A DNA stretch of 64,000 nucleotides from Cyanophora paradoxa (taxonomy: Eukaryota; Glaucocystophyceae; Cyanophorales; Cyanophoraceae). A model generated the notes under the pieces. That model was given only the letters and a program-made list of their open reading frames with translations, searched no databases and was not told where the DNA came from. Position 1 is the stretch's first letter, and the number at the start of each line of letters is the position of its first letter. The stretch is from contig QPMI01000259.1 of NCBI GenBank assembly GCA_004431415.1, forward strand, positions 7,501 through 71,500. The letters are read 5' to 3'. Of the stretch, positions 10,401 to 21,000 are shown piece by piece. A program made the position numbers and the translations under genes.

Positions 10401-12785
10401 CACAGCACTTGGTCGCAGAACTGCAGAAAGCCTCAGAAGAATCGGCTGCAGCTCTGGAAGAAGCCCGAGCTCGTCTGGATGCAGGTGCAGCCAGTGAGGC
10501 GATTCTGCGGGAGGCACTGTCAGCATTGGAGGGCAATGTAAAGACGATGAAAGAAGAGGCAGAGTCGACGGCGCGCAGCGAGGAGGCCTCGGCGGCGGCG
10601 GTGGAGGCCCTTCGCGCGGAGCTCGACGCGGCGCGCGAGGCCCTCGCGGCGAAGGAGACCGAGCTGGCGGCGGCGGCAGAGTCGACAGCGCGCAGCGAGG
10701 AGGCCTCGGCGGCGGCGGTGGAGGCCCTGCGCGCGGAGCTCGACGCGGCGCGCGAGGCCCTCGCGGCGAAGGAGACCGAGCTGGCGGCAACGGCAGAGTC
10801 GACGGCGCGTAGCGAAGAGGCCTCGGCGGCGGCGGTGGAGGCCCTGCGCGCGGAGCTCGACGCGGCGCGCGAGGCCCTCGCGGCGACGGAGACCGAGCTG
10901 GCGGCGGCGGCAGAGTCGACGGCGCGCAGCGAGGAGGCCTCGGCGGCGGCGGTGGAGGCCCTTCGCGCGGAGCTCGACGCGGCGCGCGAGTCCCTCGCGG
11001 CGAAGGAGACCGAGCTGGCGGCGGCGGCAGAGTCCACGGCGCGCAGCGAGGAGGCCTCGGCGGCGGCGGTGGAGGCCCTTCGGGCGGAGCTCGACGCGGC
11101 GCGCGAGGCCCTCGCGGCGAAGGAGACCGAGCTGGCTGCGGCGCTTGAGCATGCAAATGCACGTATTTCAATGGTAATCGCAATCGATCTATTTAATCGC
11201 GGTTCAGCCCTGACAATTTTCAGATGGAAGAGGAATCACGGTTGCAGTCCACCAAAGTGGAGAAGGTGAGACAAATAGAAAGAGCTGTGTGATTGACACT
11301 CTGAGGTACAAATCTCAGCTTACCGAAAATGCAACAAAGCTCGAGGAAGAGATCGCTTCAGCGAAAGCCAAGAATCTGAAGCGAGAAGAAGATTTCGCTC
11401 AGGTAAGAAGCCTGTTCACTTCAATCGTAATCGAAATCAACGACTCTGGCCGCTTTTATCCGCAGCTTTCACACGAGCATCGCTTGATACAATCGGAGAT
11501 TCAGACTCTGGAGACTGATGCAGCTGCAATCATGCGCGAGTCTGAACGCCGGGCAGCTGAGAGCATGGCAAAATTGCAGTGCGCTGCTACGATTTGCTGG
11601 CGACTTCCTGATCATAAACATCGTATCCAGGGAAGCGGTGGCCGCAAAGGAGGCGCTGGAAACTACCGCTCAGCTGTTCAAGGACATGCTCACGCAGTCT
11701 GAGCGGTGTGAACTTGCGGTTTGAATTCGTGTCCAGATGCAGGTTGTTCATGGTTTGCCGCAGGACGTTCGCTCAGGAGAAGACAGATCTTGAAGCAGAA
11801 TTGCGTCGCGCAAAGGCTCAAGTGCGAGCACTGCAAGACCGCGTGAAGCAGGTGGAGGCAGACACAGAGGGGCTTGGGCATGAGATTGCCACACTCCAAG
11901 CACAGCTCAGAGCGACAGAGGCTTCTTTGAAGGATGCATCCATTGCCCTCAAGGTTGCTAAAGAAGAACTACACTCGTATGAAACTCAAATTGCGGAGGC
12001 TCGCGAGCTTAAAGACACAGTGGAGCGCCTAAGTGACGAGGTATGATGATTGTTTTGAAAATTGCTTAAATAACTGTGTTGCCAGATGGGCGCCCTGCGA
12101 TCGGAGTACAAACATGCTAAGGCTGTGGCCGAGTCCGCTGCTGCCGCTGCTGCCGCAGCAGCCGAGGAGTCAGCGGCTGTGCAGGCAGAGGCGTCACGCC
12201 TGCGTGAGCAGATGGAAGACCAACTTCGCCTACTTGTCAAGGGCCACGCAGCCGAAGTCTCTGAGTTGAGCTCAAGAGTTGAGGATGCGGAGGCAGAAGC
12301 TGGTTCGCTCGAATTAAGCTCTGCTTGTCGGCACCTGCCTCGAGGGTGCCATCCTGATTTACTTTCGAATTCAGAGGAAATGATGATGAAGTATGGCTCG
12401 CTTCTTCAGAAACGGAAGGTGTGTGATGGCTTATTTTAGGGATCCTATCGCTTGTTCAAGAAAAGGAATTCAAACCAGTTTTTTAATGTCCTTTAAAAAA
12501 GCTCTGACTCTGACTGCTCGCCATTTCCTTGTTCGTTGCTTGCAGGACGATGAACTCAAAATTGCAGCCCTCGAGGCTCAACTGCAGCTGGCCGTGGCGC
12601 ATCAGAGCCCTAAGCCAGGAGACGAAGCCACCATCCGTCCTGCCAAGCGCCCAGCGGACGTGGCGTCATCCCCCCTTCCCCAGAAGAAAGCTGCTCAAGA
12701 GAATGCTAATGCCCTTCCCCCCGTTGGAGGTTCGAAGGAAGCGGCAGGCCCTCGAGCGCCGCTTCGAGTCATGTCCGCAAAGTGA
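7442..12785 (+). CDS. Giant coiled-coil protein with 20 copies of a 39-residue repeat
   Basis: Unrecognised long coiled-coil protein. It starts MEPAVGCSSCERLQAERDAL; two short exons lead into a large exon opening with heptads (QLEEAQADQEELQQM). From about 7960 to 9720 there are 15 tandem 39-residue units, each containing ALRAELDAAREALAAKETEL followed by an AAAAESTARSEEASAAAVE-like half. Five more units lie at about 10555-11145, after ordinary coiled-coil exons. The rest is coiled coil rich in Glu/Ala/Lys, split by short introns. The C-terminus (DDELKIAALEAQLQLAVAHQ, then a Pro/Ala/Lys-rich tail ending LRVMSAK) is not helical. Thirty-nine equals five heptads plus four residues, so each unit carries one stutter, compatible with a continuous coiled coil. 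No motor, membrane or other domain is visible. A structural role (cytoskeletal, centrosomal or golgin-like) is only inference. Confidence 0.75.
7960..9722 (+). repeat. 117-bp tandem repeat, block 1 (15 units)
   Basis: The GAGTCGAC/GAGTCCAC word recurs every 117 bp from about 8012 to 9650, giving 15 units of one codon-perfect repeat. Variant markers (ACGACCCGC at about 8716 and 9184; CGCATGGAG at 8880 and 9348) recur 468 bp apart, so a four-unit block was itself duplicated in tandem (about 8584-9051 and 9052-9519). Confidence 0.93.
10555..11145 (+). repeat. 117-bp tandem repeat, block 2 (5 units)
   Basis: Five further copies of the same 117-bp unit are separated from block 1 by about 830 bp of non-repetitive exons and introns. 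Units are nearly identical to block 1, with private changes (AATETEL and ESLAAKE variants). This suggests recent copying or gene conversion between blocks. Confidence 0.92.
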
Positions 12786-13680
12786 CCCTATGTGGTGTAC
12801 GCTAGCTAGCTGCATCTGTGAACTACGCCTGTATGAGCGAAGATACACTACTTTGGATATTTCCTCCTATGAGAACGCATTAGAGGGCTCCCTATTTCCT
12901 TTTCATTCATATCAGAGAGGCGATTAGAGGGCTGGGCGACAGTCAATAATATAAGGTTGGACTGGACGTTTCTTTTTTGATTGCGATTACGATGAGAGGG
13001 CTGGGCGACCGCTAAGGTTGGCCGTCTTTTGATTGGACGTTAGAGGGCTGGGCGATATGTAGCTAATTTTATAAGGTTGGACGTCGACATCTTTGATGTT
13101 GATTACGATATCGACTGGGGGTCGGGCGAATTTCGAATTCGAAGCTAGCCCGTATAGGTAAGCCTTGAAGATTGGACGTCTAGATCTTTGATTTCCGAGT
13201 TCGATTACGAGAAGGGGTCGCCGAGTCGGGCCCCGGGGCGAAGCTAATTTTAGGGTCTTTGATTTTCGTCTAGGCCTGGGAGGCCCTGAGGGATCCGGAA
13301 CGGCCGGGCCCATGGCCAGCTGCAGGGGCGGTAACGGTGAGGGCCGCACCGTGGCACCTTAAGCTTCGAATTTTTATGTGTATACGTAGCCCAGACAGGC
13401 GTAGGTCACAGCTGCAGATGCATATGCATATGCATGCAGCTAGCTATCCCCCCCACTGGGCCAGCCTGGAAATGGAGCCCCAGAGGAACTCGGAACAGGC
13501 GCTCGAATCGATACTATGATATCAGCGGAAAGCGGAAGAGGAACTTCGGAATCAAAGAATTCGAAAGCGGAAGAGGGACCGGCCGTACCGGAGCTCGAAC
13601 TCGGAAAGCGGAAACAGCCTGGAAACGTTAACAGCCTGGCAGATCTAGCTATCATAGTATATATATATATAGAATCCCCT
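12786..13680. repeat. Spacer with degenerate 3'-flank motif repeats
   Basis: No gene. The words AGAGGGCTGGGCGA, TAAGGTTGGACGT and TTTGATT..CGATTACGA recur about four times between 12920 and 13220 in changing order. Part of 13270-13450 (GGCCGGGCC, GAGGGCCGCACC, GGTCACAG..GCAG) is repeated at 15330-15420. Confidence 0.6.
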
Positions 13681-13688
13681 TACAAGTT

Positions 13689-13866
13689 AGGGGCTCCCTC
13701 CACCACCCCGAGACGACCCCTGCCGCCACAAGACGCGATGCAGCACCACTGGCCATGGGCCACGCCGTGCGGGCACCTAGGCCTATATAGCTAGCTAGCG
13801 CTAGCGCTAGCTAGACCTAGAGTGTCCGCGGGGAGGCGCATGCACATATGCATTACTCTCCTTAGG
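13689..13866 (+). repeat. Dispersed repeat copy 1, left half
   Basis: Matches the left half of the repeat at 17611-17887: AGGGGCTCC..CACC, CGAGACGACCCC, CCGCCACAAGACGCGATG, GTCCGCGGGGAGGCGCAT and ATTACTCTCCTTAGG in the same order. It is interrupted on the right by the inverted-repeat element at 13918-14824. Confidence 0.75.
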
Positions 13867-13917
13867 CCTAGGCCTAGGGGTATCAGGGCAATCAGGGACA
13901 CAAGAGCGCATTCTGCT

Positions 13918-14824
13918 AGAAAGATAATTGCATAACTCGGTTGGGGAGTGTGTGTTGTGCTATGGCGGGGCGAGGGGGGGAGCGCGCTACGCGCCAGCTG
14001 GCATAATTAAAGAGGCCCTTACATAGAGCAGTTCGGCTTTTCGGCTCGTGATGGAGCGCGCACGGGATCGCGTTGACATGCGGCGGCGGCGCGAGGGCGA
14101 CGAACCGCCAGATGCGCCGCGCCGGCTATCGATCGCCCGCGGTGAGCGAACCGAGCACGATGCAAAGTGAGCCACGGACCTATAACAGTAGCTGTACATG
14201 TGCCGCGATGTGCGGCGTGTAGTCGCCGTGTACTGCGGCGGCGAGCGGGGCCAGATGGAGGCGCCAGATATAGCGGCGGCGCCTGGGGAGTGCGACGCGC
14301 TCGAGCGTTTCGCACACCGGGCGATGTGTGGCTGGAGCTGGTGCCTCGTAACGCTGTCCCCCCCGGTTTTGGGCAGCCCCAAAACCGGCGCTGGCGCGGC
14401 GGCGGCAGCGCGGAGGACCCGAAGCGGTACACAGCGCAATCGTTGCGCTGTACCGCGCATGCATAACGCGACCAGAGCGCTAGCAGCGCGGACTGCATGA
14501 CGGAATCGCTGTCCCCCCCCTCCGCAAGCGGGCGCGCGGGACCTTGGCGCGCGGGCGCGCAGCGGGGATCCGCTAGCAAAAAGGACCTATGCGCGCCGAT
14601 TCCCTAGCACTCGTGTAGCTGTCTTGCCGATCCCGCGCCGCGAATCCCGCGCCCGCAGTGGTCGAAAATCGATGGTAACGGCGCTAGACGCCACCACTTG
14701 CGAACTGCTCTATGTAAGGGCCTCTTTAATTATGCCAGCTGGCGCGTAGCGCGCTCCCCCCCTCGCCCCGCCATGCCACAACACGTGCACACACTCCCCA
14801 ACCGAGTTATGCAATTAACTTTCT
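13918..14824. mobile_element. 0.9-kb element with ~120-bp terminal inverted repeats (MITE-like)
   Basis: The left arm 13918-14035 and right arm 14701-14824 are near-perfect inverted copies. Shared words include AATTGCATAACTCGGTTGGG, GCGCGCTACGCGCCAGCTGG and CATAATTAAAGAGGCCCTTA. Arm ends read AGAAAG/CTTTCT, and weaker similarity continues a little outside. The 665-bp interior has no recognisable transposase, so it would be non-autonomous. It contains smaller hairpins, such as GGTTTTGGG/CCCCAAAACC near 14373 and a GTAC..GTAC palindrome near 14427. I did not find a clear target-site duplication. It sits inside one copy of a dispersed repeat, which supports insertion. Confidence 0.72.
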
Positions 14825-14854
14825 GGGTAGTATGCGCACCTAGGTCCCTAGCAT

Positions 14855-15010
14855 AGGGGGCCACGCAGGGCCCGGGCCCGGCGCCCGACTGGCCAGTTCG
14901 CTGCTGGGCTGGACCCGCACGGCCGCGGTCGCGCGCGGCGGCCGCAGTGTACGTACACCCCACACTGTGAGACTTGTAGCCCGGACTTGCGGTTTGAATT
15001 CGTGTCCAAA
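14855..15010 (+). repeat. Dispersed repeat copy 1, right half
   Basis: It begins AGGGGGCCACGCAGGGCCCG and ends with CTTGTAGCCCGGACTTGCGG and TTTGAATTCGTGTCC. This is the right half of the repeat seen whole at 17611-17887. Confidence 0.78.
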
Positions 15011-15053
15011 TATTAATGCTATCCACTAATAGCATTGGATATAGTATAGTATA

Positions 15054-15231
15054 GCTTGCGTGTACTATACTGGCAACACATCGCTTCAAGATTTGAGATG
15101 CGTACGGGCTACAGCAGATCACGTGAATCAACGCCTACGCATGCTTGCGTGTACTATACTGGCAACACATCGCTTCAAGATTTGAGATGCGTACGGGCTA
15201 CAGCAGATCACGTGAATCAACGCCTACGTAT
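15054..15231 (+). repeat. Two tandem 89-bp direct repeats
   Basis: GCTTGCGTGTACTATACTGG begins at 15054 and again at 15143. The two 89-bp copies are almost identical through ATCAACGCCTACG. No coding content is evident. Confidence 0.88.
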
Positions 15232-15579
15232 GCGCAGGCAAATCGAAATTGAAAATCGAAATCTATCGCTCGAAAATCCCGCGCGGCCTAGGCCGTTGCG
15301 GGGGTGGAACGGTACTCTCCTTACGGGCCTCACAGGGAATGGCCGGGCCGGCAACGGCGAGGGCCGCACCTTCCTATGTGTCGCCCACACAGGCTAGGTC
15401 ACAGATGCAGCTAGCTATCCGCTAGCTTGCGTGTCTACGTCGAACGCAATCAGCACGAGATCCCCACCTGTCGGCAACTCCTCGTTGGCGCTGTGCGTGC
15501 GGTGGGGCTGCGGACACACAATCCGTCACAATCGGGAGATGACCGAGCTCTGAACACACACGATCCACTGAAGCGCACC

Positions 15580-15774
15580 TCAATCGGAGTCATTTCCTTT
15601 CGCGCTGTCCTTGCCGTTCGCCCACCGCAGTTCATCTCGAACGGAGATGAGCGAGGTCTTAACATCCGTCGGCAGCACACCCCACAAGCCGCTCTGCTCA
15701 ACATCCTTCACGAAGCGCTCCATCTTCGCGAGCGCGCGGGCCCCCGAGATGCGTTTGTTGCGTGCGCACTCCAT
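15580..15774 (-). CDS. Possible small unrecognised protein
   Basis: From the ATG at 15774 a 64-residue frame reads MECARNKRISGARALAKMER, then FVKDVEQSGLWGVLPTDVKT, ending AKGNDSD. Its composition looks protein-like, unlike the opposite frame across the same bases. An upstream exon is possible. It is divergent from the RS-rich gene starting at 15995. No family was recognised, and it could be a chance frame. Confidence 0.3.
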   Translation of the reverse strand: MECARNKRISGARALAKMERFVKDVEQSGLWGVLPTDVKTSLISVRDELRWANGKDSAKGNDSD

Positions 15775-15994
15775 ACCTACGTGCTGCAGCTGGAGAGCGG
15801 CTCTGCAGCGCAGCCGCAGCCGCAGCTGGCGCAGCCGCCGCAGCGGAAAGGGGGCTACACGTTCACTAAGCTCGAAGCCTTGAAGCCTGACCCGGTTCGC
15901 TGCCGGGAAGAAAGTGCGGTATCGTTATATCAGATCGCAGGGAGCCGCTTCGTTAGCTAGAGCGGTCGTACGTGTCGCTGCGCGTGCGCTGAGG

Positions 15995-17433
15995 ATGGGA
16001 GGCGAGCGCGGCGAGCTCAAGGAGCGGGAGAGCGAGAGGTCAAAAGAGCGTGATAGGTCGAAAGATCGCAGCGAAGAAAGCGAAAGATCAAAAGAGCGCG
16101 GTCACAGGAAACGCTCAAAGAGCAGAAGCAGGAGCAGGAGCCGCGACCGAAGCCGCGAGCGCGGCAGATCGTCGAGCTCTTCGTCTTCGTCTTCTTCTTC
16201 GTCCTCGGACGAGAGGCGCAAACGCAAGGTTCGGAAACAACGGAATGTGCCGCGTCGCCGTCCCGACCACGCTTCACAGGAGAGAAAGAAGAGAAAAAAG
16301 GAGAAGAAGGAGAAGCGCAAAGCTGAGAAAAAAGTTGATTCGATTTGATCAACTTGTCTCCGATTTTTGTCCCCGATTCGACTCGCAGGCCCGCAAGGAG
16401 CGCAAAACAAAATCCAAAGAAGGTGTTAGGGTTGGGGTTAGGGTTAGGGTTAGGGTTCGGTCATCCTGGCTCGTTCACACGCTGATTCTCGTTTCAGCTG
16501 ACTCCGGTCCGCGCCGAGGCGTCTACGGCTCGTACGGCGTGATCACGGAGTCCGACGTCTTCCGCTTGAGACCAGAGTTTGAGAGCTGGTTAATGGGTGC
16601 GTGTTCTAACAACGGAGCCGAGCCTGACCAGTTCGCTGGTAGGCTGGGCCCGCGGCCGCGGTGGCCGCAGTGTACATCCCACACTTGTAGCCCGGACCTG
16701 CGTTTTAGTACGTGTCCAAATGCGAGCCGAACTGATTTCAGCGGTAGAGCACAAGCACGTGCAACCGGAATCCCTCAAGCCAATGGAGGCAAAAAAGCTT
16801 TTCGTAGATTATATGGTGAGCTCACTTAAACTGCTCCCTTTTCTTTCCACAACTAGTGGATCCCTAGCGGGCCTTGCACACCCCATTAGGGTCCTCTGCA
16901 GTCTTTTCATACCCAGTCTTGCTGACGTGGGCTTGTCTTCTACTCTGTGTCAGGAGGACTTCAACACGGCTACCATGCCCCACGAGAAATTGTGATCCCC
17001 TGATTTGTATTCCGCACCTCTCGCTGATTGAATCGCAGCTATAATTTGGAGAGATGGGAACATAAACAGAGGGTTGTCGAGTTTCAGCGCAAGAAGAACG
17101 AAATGCAAGGGCTCCACGATGATGGCCAGGGTCGCGTTGTTTTTGACGACGAGGAAGAACTAAGAGCTCAACGGAAAAGAGGCGAGCCCGCTCTTGCTCT
17201 AGCTTCTTGCCACTCATCGTTTGAAAACTCGCAGCAAGGGAACAACGCGAGGAACTAGAGCAAAAGGCTCGTATCGCCGAGGCTCGCCAGGCAGCGGTGA
17301 GTTGTTTTATCATCTAAAAACGCAGTTTTGCCTTGTCTTCCGCTGATGCATGTACACCTTGCAGCTCGATCGTGAGAGAGAGAGCATAATGCGCATCGCG
17401 GAAGCCGCCACAACTCGCCTCAAGAAGAAGTGA
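15995..17433 (+). CDS. RS-rich nuclear protein with SCI1-like C-terminal domain
   Basis: Begins MGGERGELKERESERSKERD and runs through an Arg-Ser/Lys-Glu-rich region with a 13-Ser run, typical of nuclear speckle or splicing-associated proteins. Spliced exons then give YGVITESDVFRLRPEFESWL, VQPESLKPMEAKKLFVDYM, EDFNTATMPHEKFYNLERWE and a Lys/Glu/Arg-rich helix ending TTRLKKK. That order (Y-G-hydrophobic, ESD, EF..WL, KK-F..YM-ED-NTAT-P..K-YN) resembles the conserved domain of style cell-cycle inhibitor 1-like proteins found in plants and fungi; this is from memory of the family. The intron at 16423 carries telomere-like TTAGGG repeats. The intron after ..ESWLM is largely a fragment of the dispersed repeat. 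The intron after QRKR appears to begin GCGAGC, a GC-AG intron. Stop TGA at 17431-17433. Confidence 0.72.
16425..16460 (+). repeat. Interstitial telomere-like TTAGGG repeat in an intron
   Basis: GTTAGGGTTGGGGTTAGGG is followed by two more TTAGGG units, directly after a GTG donor site. It is about five units with one variant. Confidence 0.85.
16612..16728 (+). repeat. Dispersed repeat fragment inside an intron
   Basis: Contains CCAGTTCGCTGGTAGGCTGG, GCAGTGTACATCCCACACTT and ACGTGTCCAAATGCGA, matching the right half of the dispersed repeat. It forms most of one intron of the RS-rich gene. Confidence 0.75.
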
Positions 17434-17460
17434 AAGCCATATAACCACCTGTCACCCCCT

Positions 17461-17610
17461 GTCAGAGATTTGTGATTACGATTAGGACGTCTTGCTCGCT
17501 CTGACCAGGCGCTGGGCAAAAAAGAAGAGAGACGGCTTTGATTTGCGATTACGATTAGGACGTCTTTGATTTGCGATTACGATTAGGACGTCTTTGATTT
17601 GCGATTACAG
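17461..17610 (+). repeat. Downstream GATTACGATTAGGACGTC repeats (28-bp period)
   Basis: GATTAGGACGTCTTTGATTT with GCGATTAC recurs with a 28-bp period at 17553 and 17581, with a looser copy at 17475. It lies just after the stop of the RS-rich gene and abuts a dispersed repeat copy. Confidence 0.8.
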
Positions 17611-17887
17611 GCCCCCAGGGCCCGTAGGGGCTCCCGCCACCGCCCTGAGACGACCCCCGCCGCCACAAGACGCGATGCATATGAAGCACCCGCCGTGCAG
17701 ACACCGGTACCTGTATACGCTACAGCTAGCTAGAATGTCCGCAGGGAGGCGCATTACTCTCCTTAGGGGGCCACGCAGGGCCCGGCTGGCCAGTTTGCTG
17801 GTGGGCTGGGCCCGTGGTCGCGGCGGCCGCATTGTACATCCCACACTTGTAGCCTGGACTTGGCGGTTTGAATTCGCGTCCAAATGC
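17611..17887 (+). repeat. Dispersed ~280-bp repeat, complete copy
   Basis: Reads GCCCCCAGGGCCCGTAGGGG, ..CCGCCACAAGACGCGATG, GTCCGCAGGGAGGCGCATTA, AGGGGGCCACGCAGGGCCCG and ends AATTCGCGTCCAAATGC. Related copies lie at 13689-13866 plus 14855-15010, 16612-16728, 23616-23738 and (inverted) 32503-32790. No coding capacity was recognised. Confidence 0.8.
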
Positions 17888-18035
17888 TAGCATCCTAGCA
17901 TCAAATGCACCCCCGGCGCCCACATTCCAACACCCACATGCATGATCATGAGCGCAAGCGAGGCGCCCCCTCCAACAATCACAGAACTCTGTTCGGTTCA
18001 ACACTGGCCTCGGTTTGGATCAACAATCACAGAAC

Positions 18036-21000
18036 TCAGAAGCGCAGCCACCGTCCACTGCTGGACTGGGTCATGGGCGGGGCACCGGCCCCGTACGAGG
18101 GCACTGCAGATGGCTGATACGCCGATGGTTGATAAGCTCCACCAATAGGGGCGGCCATGTTCGGGGCCATGCCTGCGCCGGCCGGGATGTACTGCACCAT
18201 GCAATTCACCTGTGTGAATCCACGTTAGAAAACACCATCTGACAGAGCGTAGTGCACACCTGGCCAGGCGCCGTAGTCCGGCCATCAAGGGCAGTCAGGG
18301 GGAACCACTGTAGGACATGTGAAAAGCGGTTACACGTAGAAAATTACGAAAACACGCACGCGCTGGATGGGAGCGCCAGTAAGCAGTGTCTGGACGGGAA
18401 TCCGGAATTGGCCGAGCAAGTCATCTGTCATCCAACGATCCTCGTCCCTGCACACGAGGCCAGTCACAGATACGTCAAGTGTTCACCACACAGTGGGCAG
18501 ACCAAATCTGTACAAGCATCTCAGTCTCATCCACACCCTCCTTGAAGTCACTGCAAGGAGCGGCGTTACTGGAGGTGAAACTGAGCATGCTCTTCAGACG
18601 CACATCTGGAATTCTTCATTCCAAACTGGGTTGGTGTTCCCCTTGACAGTCTTCGTCCGCTTCGTCTTTGCTCCGAGCTGCAGTACCAGTCTCATCCAAC
18701 CAGCAGACACAAGGGGAAAAAATTCACCTTGACGATTGCATAAGGATCTGACTTGCCAAACGTATCCGCATCCTTCAAACCACGTGCTTCAAGCATGCGA
18801 ATCACGATGGTTCCTTGACGTAGACCACCAGCAGCAAATGGCTGAGGAGCGTTGAAACCAATATTTGTACCAGGGGGACCTTGCGGAGTCGGGGCTCCAA
18901 ACGCGGAGGCAGAGGCCCCAGGAATGAACTGGAGAACGACGTGGACCTGCGGGCAGCAGATGAGCCCCACAATTCTGAGCCCCTGTTCTCCACCCGCCTC
19001 ACGTCTCCGTGGTGCACCTGTCCTTGGGCAGGGGCCCGGCCGTCGATGGACGCGAGCGGGAACCACTGGTCCAGAGGCTGGCCGCCGATGAGGGCCTGCA
19101 CCGGGAGGCGCATCTGGCCAAGGAAATCGTCGCGCATGCCAACGTCCTCGTCCCTGTCAGGCAGTGGTCAGCCCGCATCCTGAGCACCACCCCCTTGCAC
19201 AACGGACCAGATCTGGAGGTGCAGCTCCGTCTCGTCGACACCCTCCTTGAAGTCCCTGCAAGCGCCCCGTGAGCGTTGCTGCTGTTCGACTGCACGCGCC
19301 CCCGCAACGCACAGTGCGAGCTCCTCGTTCCACACGGGGTTGAGGTTGTTCGGGATCGTCTTCGTCCGCTTCGTCTTCGCTCCGAGCTGCGCCCAAAATT
19401 TTCAGTACGAAGGTGCAAGCTGCGCGGCCGGGCAGCATGGGCAGGCCGCGCACCTTCAATACGGCGTACGGGTCAGACTTGCCGAACGTGTCCGCGTCCT
19501 TCAGGCCACGTGCCTCCAGGACGCGCGCGACAATCACTCCCTGGCGTAGGCCGCCGCCGGCCGTGAACGGAGCCGGCATGCCGCGCGGGGCGAACCCTCC
19601 CGCCGGCTGGCCGTACGCGTTCGGAGCACCCTGGGGCGCAGTCGCCCCAGGAATGAACTGGAAAACAACGTGGACCTGCGGGCAGCAGATGAGCCCCACA
19701 ATTCTGAGCCCCTGTTCTCCACCCGCCTCACGTCTCCGTGGTGCACCTGTCCTTGGGCAGGGGCCCGGCCGTCGATGGACGCGAGCGGGAACCACTGGTC
19801 CAGAGGCTGGCCGCCGATGAGGGCCTGCACTGGGAGGCGCATCTGGCCAAGGAAATCGTCGCGCATGCCAACGTCCTCGTCCCTGTCAGGCAGTGGTCAG
19901 CCCGCATCCTGAGCACCGTCCCCCTAGCACGACGGACCAGATCTGGAGGTGCAGCTCCGTCTCGTCGACACCCTCCTTGAAGTCCCTGCAAGCGCCCCGT
20001 GAGCGTTGCTGCTGTTCGACTGCACGCGCCCCCGCAACGCACAGTGCGAGCTCCTCGTTCCACACGGGGTTGAGGTTGTTCGGGATCGTCTTCGTCCGCT
20101 TCGTCTTCGCTCCGAGCTGCGCCCAAAATATTCAGTACGAAGGTGCAAGCTGCGCGGCCGGGCAGCATGGGCAGGTCGCGCACCTTCAATACGGCGTACG
20201 GGTCAGACTTGCCGAACGCGTCCGCGTCCTTCAGGCCACGTGCCTCCAGGACGCGCGCGACAATCACTCCCTGGCGTAGGCCGCCGCCGGCCGTGAACGG
20301 AGCCGGCATGCCGCGCGGGGCGAACCCTCCCGCCGGCTGGCCGTACGCGTTCGGAGCACCCTGGGGCGCAGTCGCCCCAGGAATGAACTGGAAAACAACG
20401 TGGACCTGCGGGCAGCAGATGAGCCCCACAATTCTGAGCCCCTGTTCTCCACCCGCCTCACGTCTCCGTGGTGCACCTGTCCTTGGGCAGGGGCCCGGCC
20501 GTCGATGGACGCGAGCGGGAACCACTGGTCCAGAGGCTGGCCGCCGATGAGGGCCTGCACTGGGAGGCGCATCTGGCCAAGGAAATCGTCGCGCATGCCA
20601 ACGTCCTCGTCCCTGTCAGGCAGTGGTCAGCCCGCATCCTGAGCACCGCCCCCCTAGCACGACGGACCAGATCTGGAGGTGCAGCTCCGTCTCGTCGACA
20701 CCCTCCTTGAAGTCCCTGCAAGCGCCCCGTGAGCGTTGCTGCTGTTCGACTGCACGCGCCCCCGCAACGCACAGTGCGAGCTCCTCGTTCCACACGGGGT
20801 TGAGGTTGTTCGGGATCGTCTTCGTCCGCTTCGTCTTCGCTCCGAGCTGCGCCCAAAATTTTCAGTACGAAGGTGCAAGCTGCGCGGCCGGGCAGCATGG
20901 GCAGGTCGCGCACCTTCAATACGGCGTACGGGTCAGACTTGCCGAACGCGTCCGCGTCCTTCAGGCCACGTGCCTCCAGGACGCGCGCGACAATCACACC

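Noticed and set aside
13987-14579. Possible transposase frames inside the inverted-repeat element
   Set aside because: Several overlapping frames on both strands with Arg/Ala/Ser-rich content; no DDE-type motif order or other transposase feature.
15054-15231. CRISPR-like array
   Set aside because: Only two tandem copies of an 89-bp unit with no spacers, in a eukaryotic genome.
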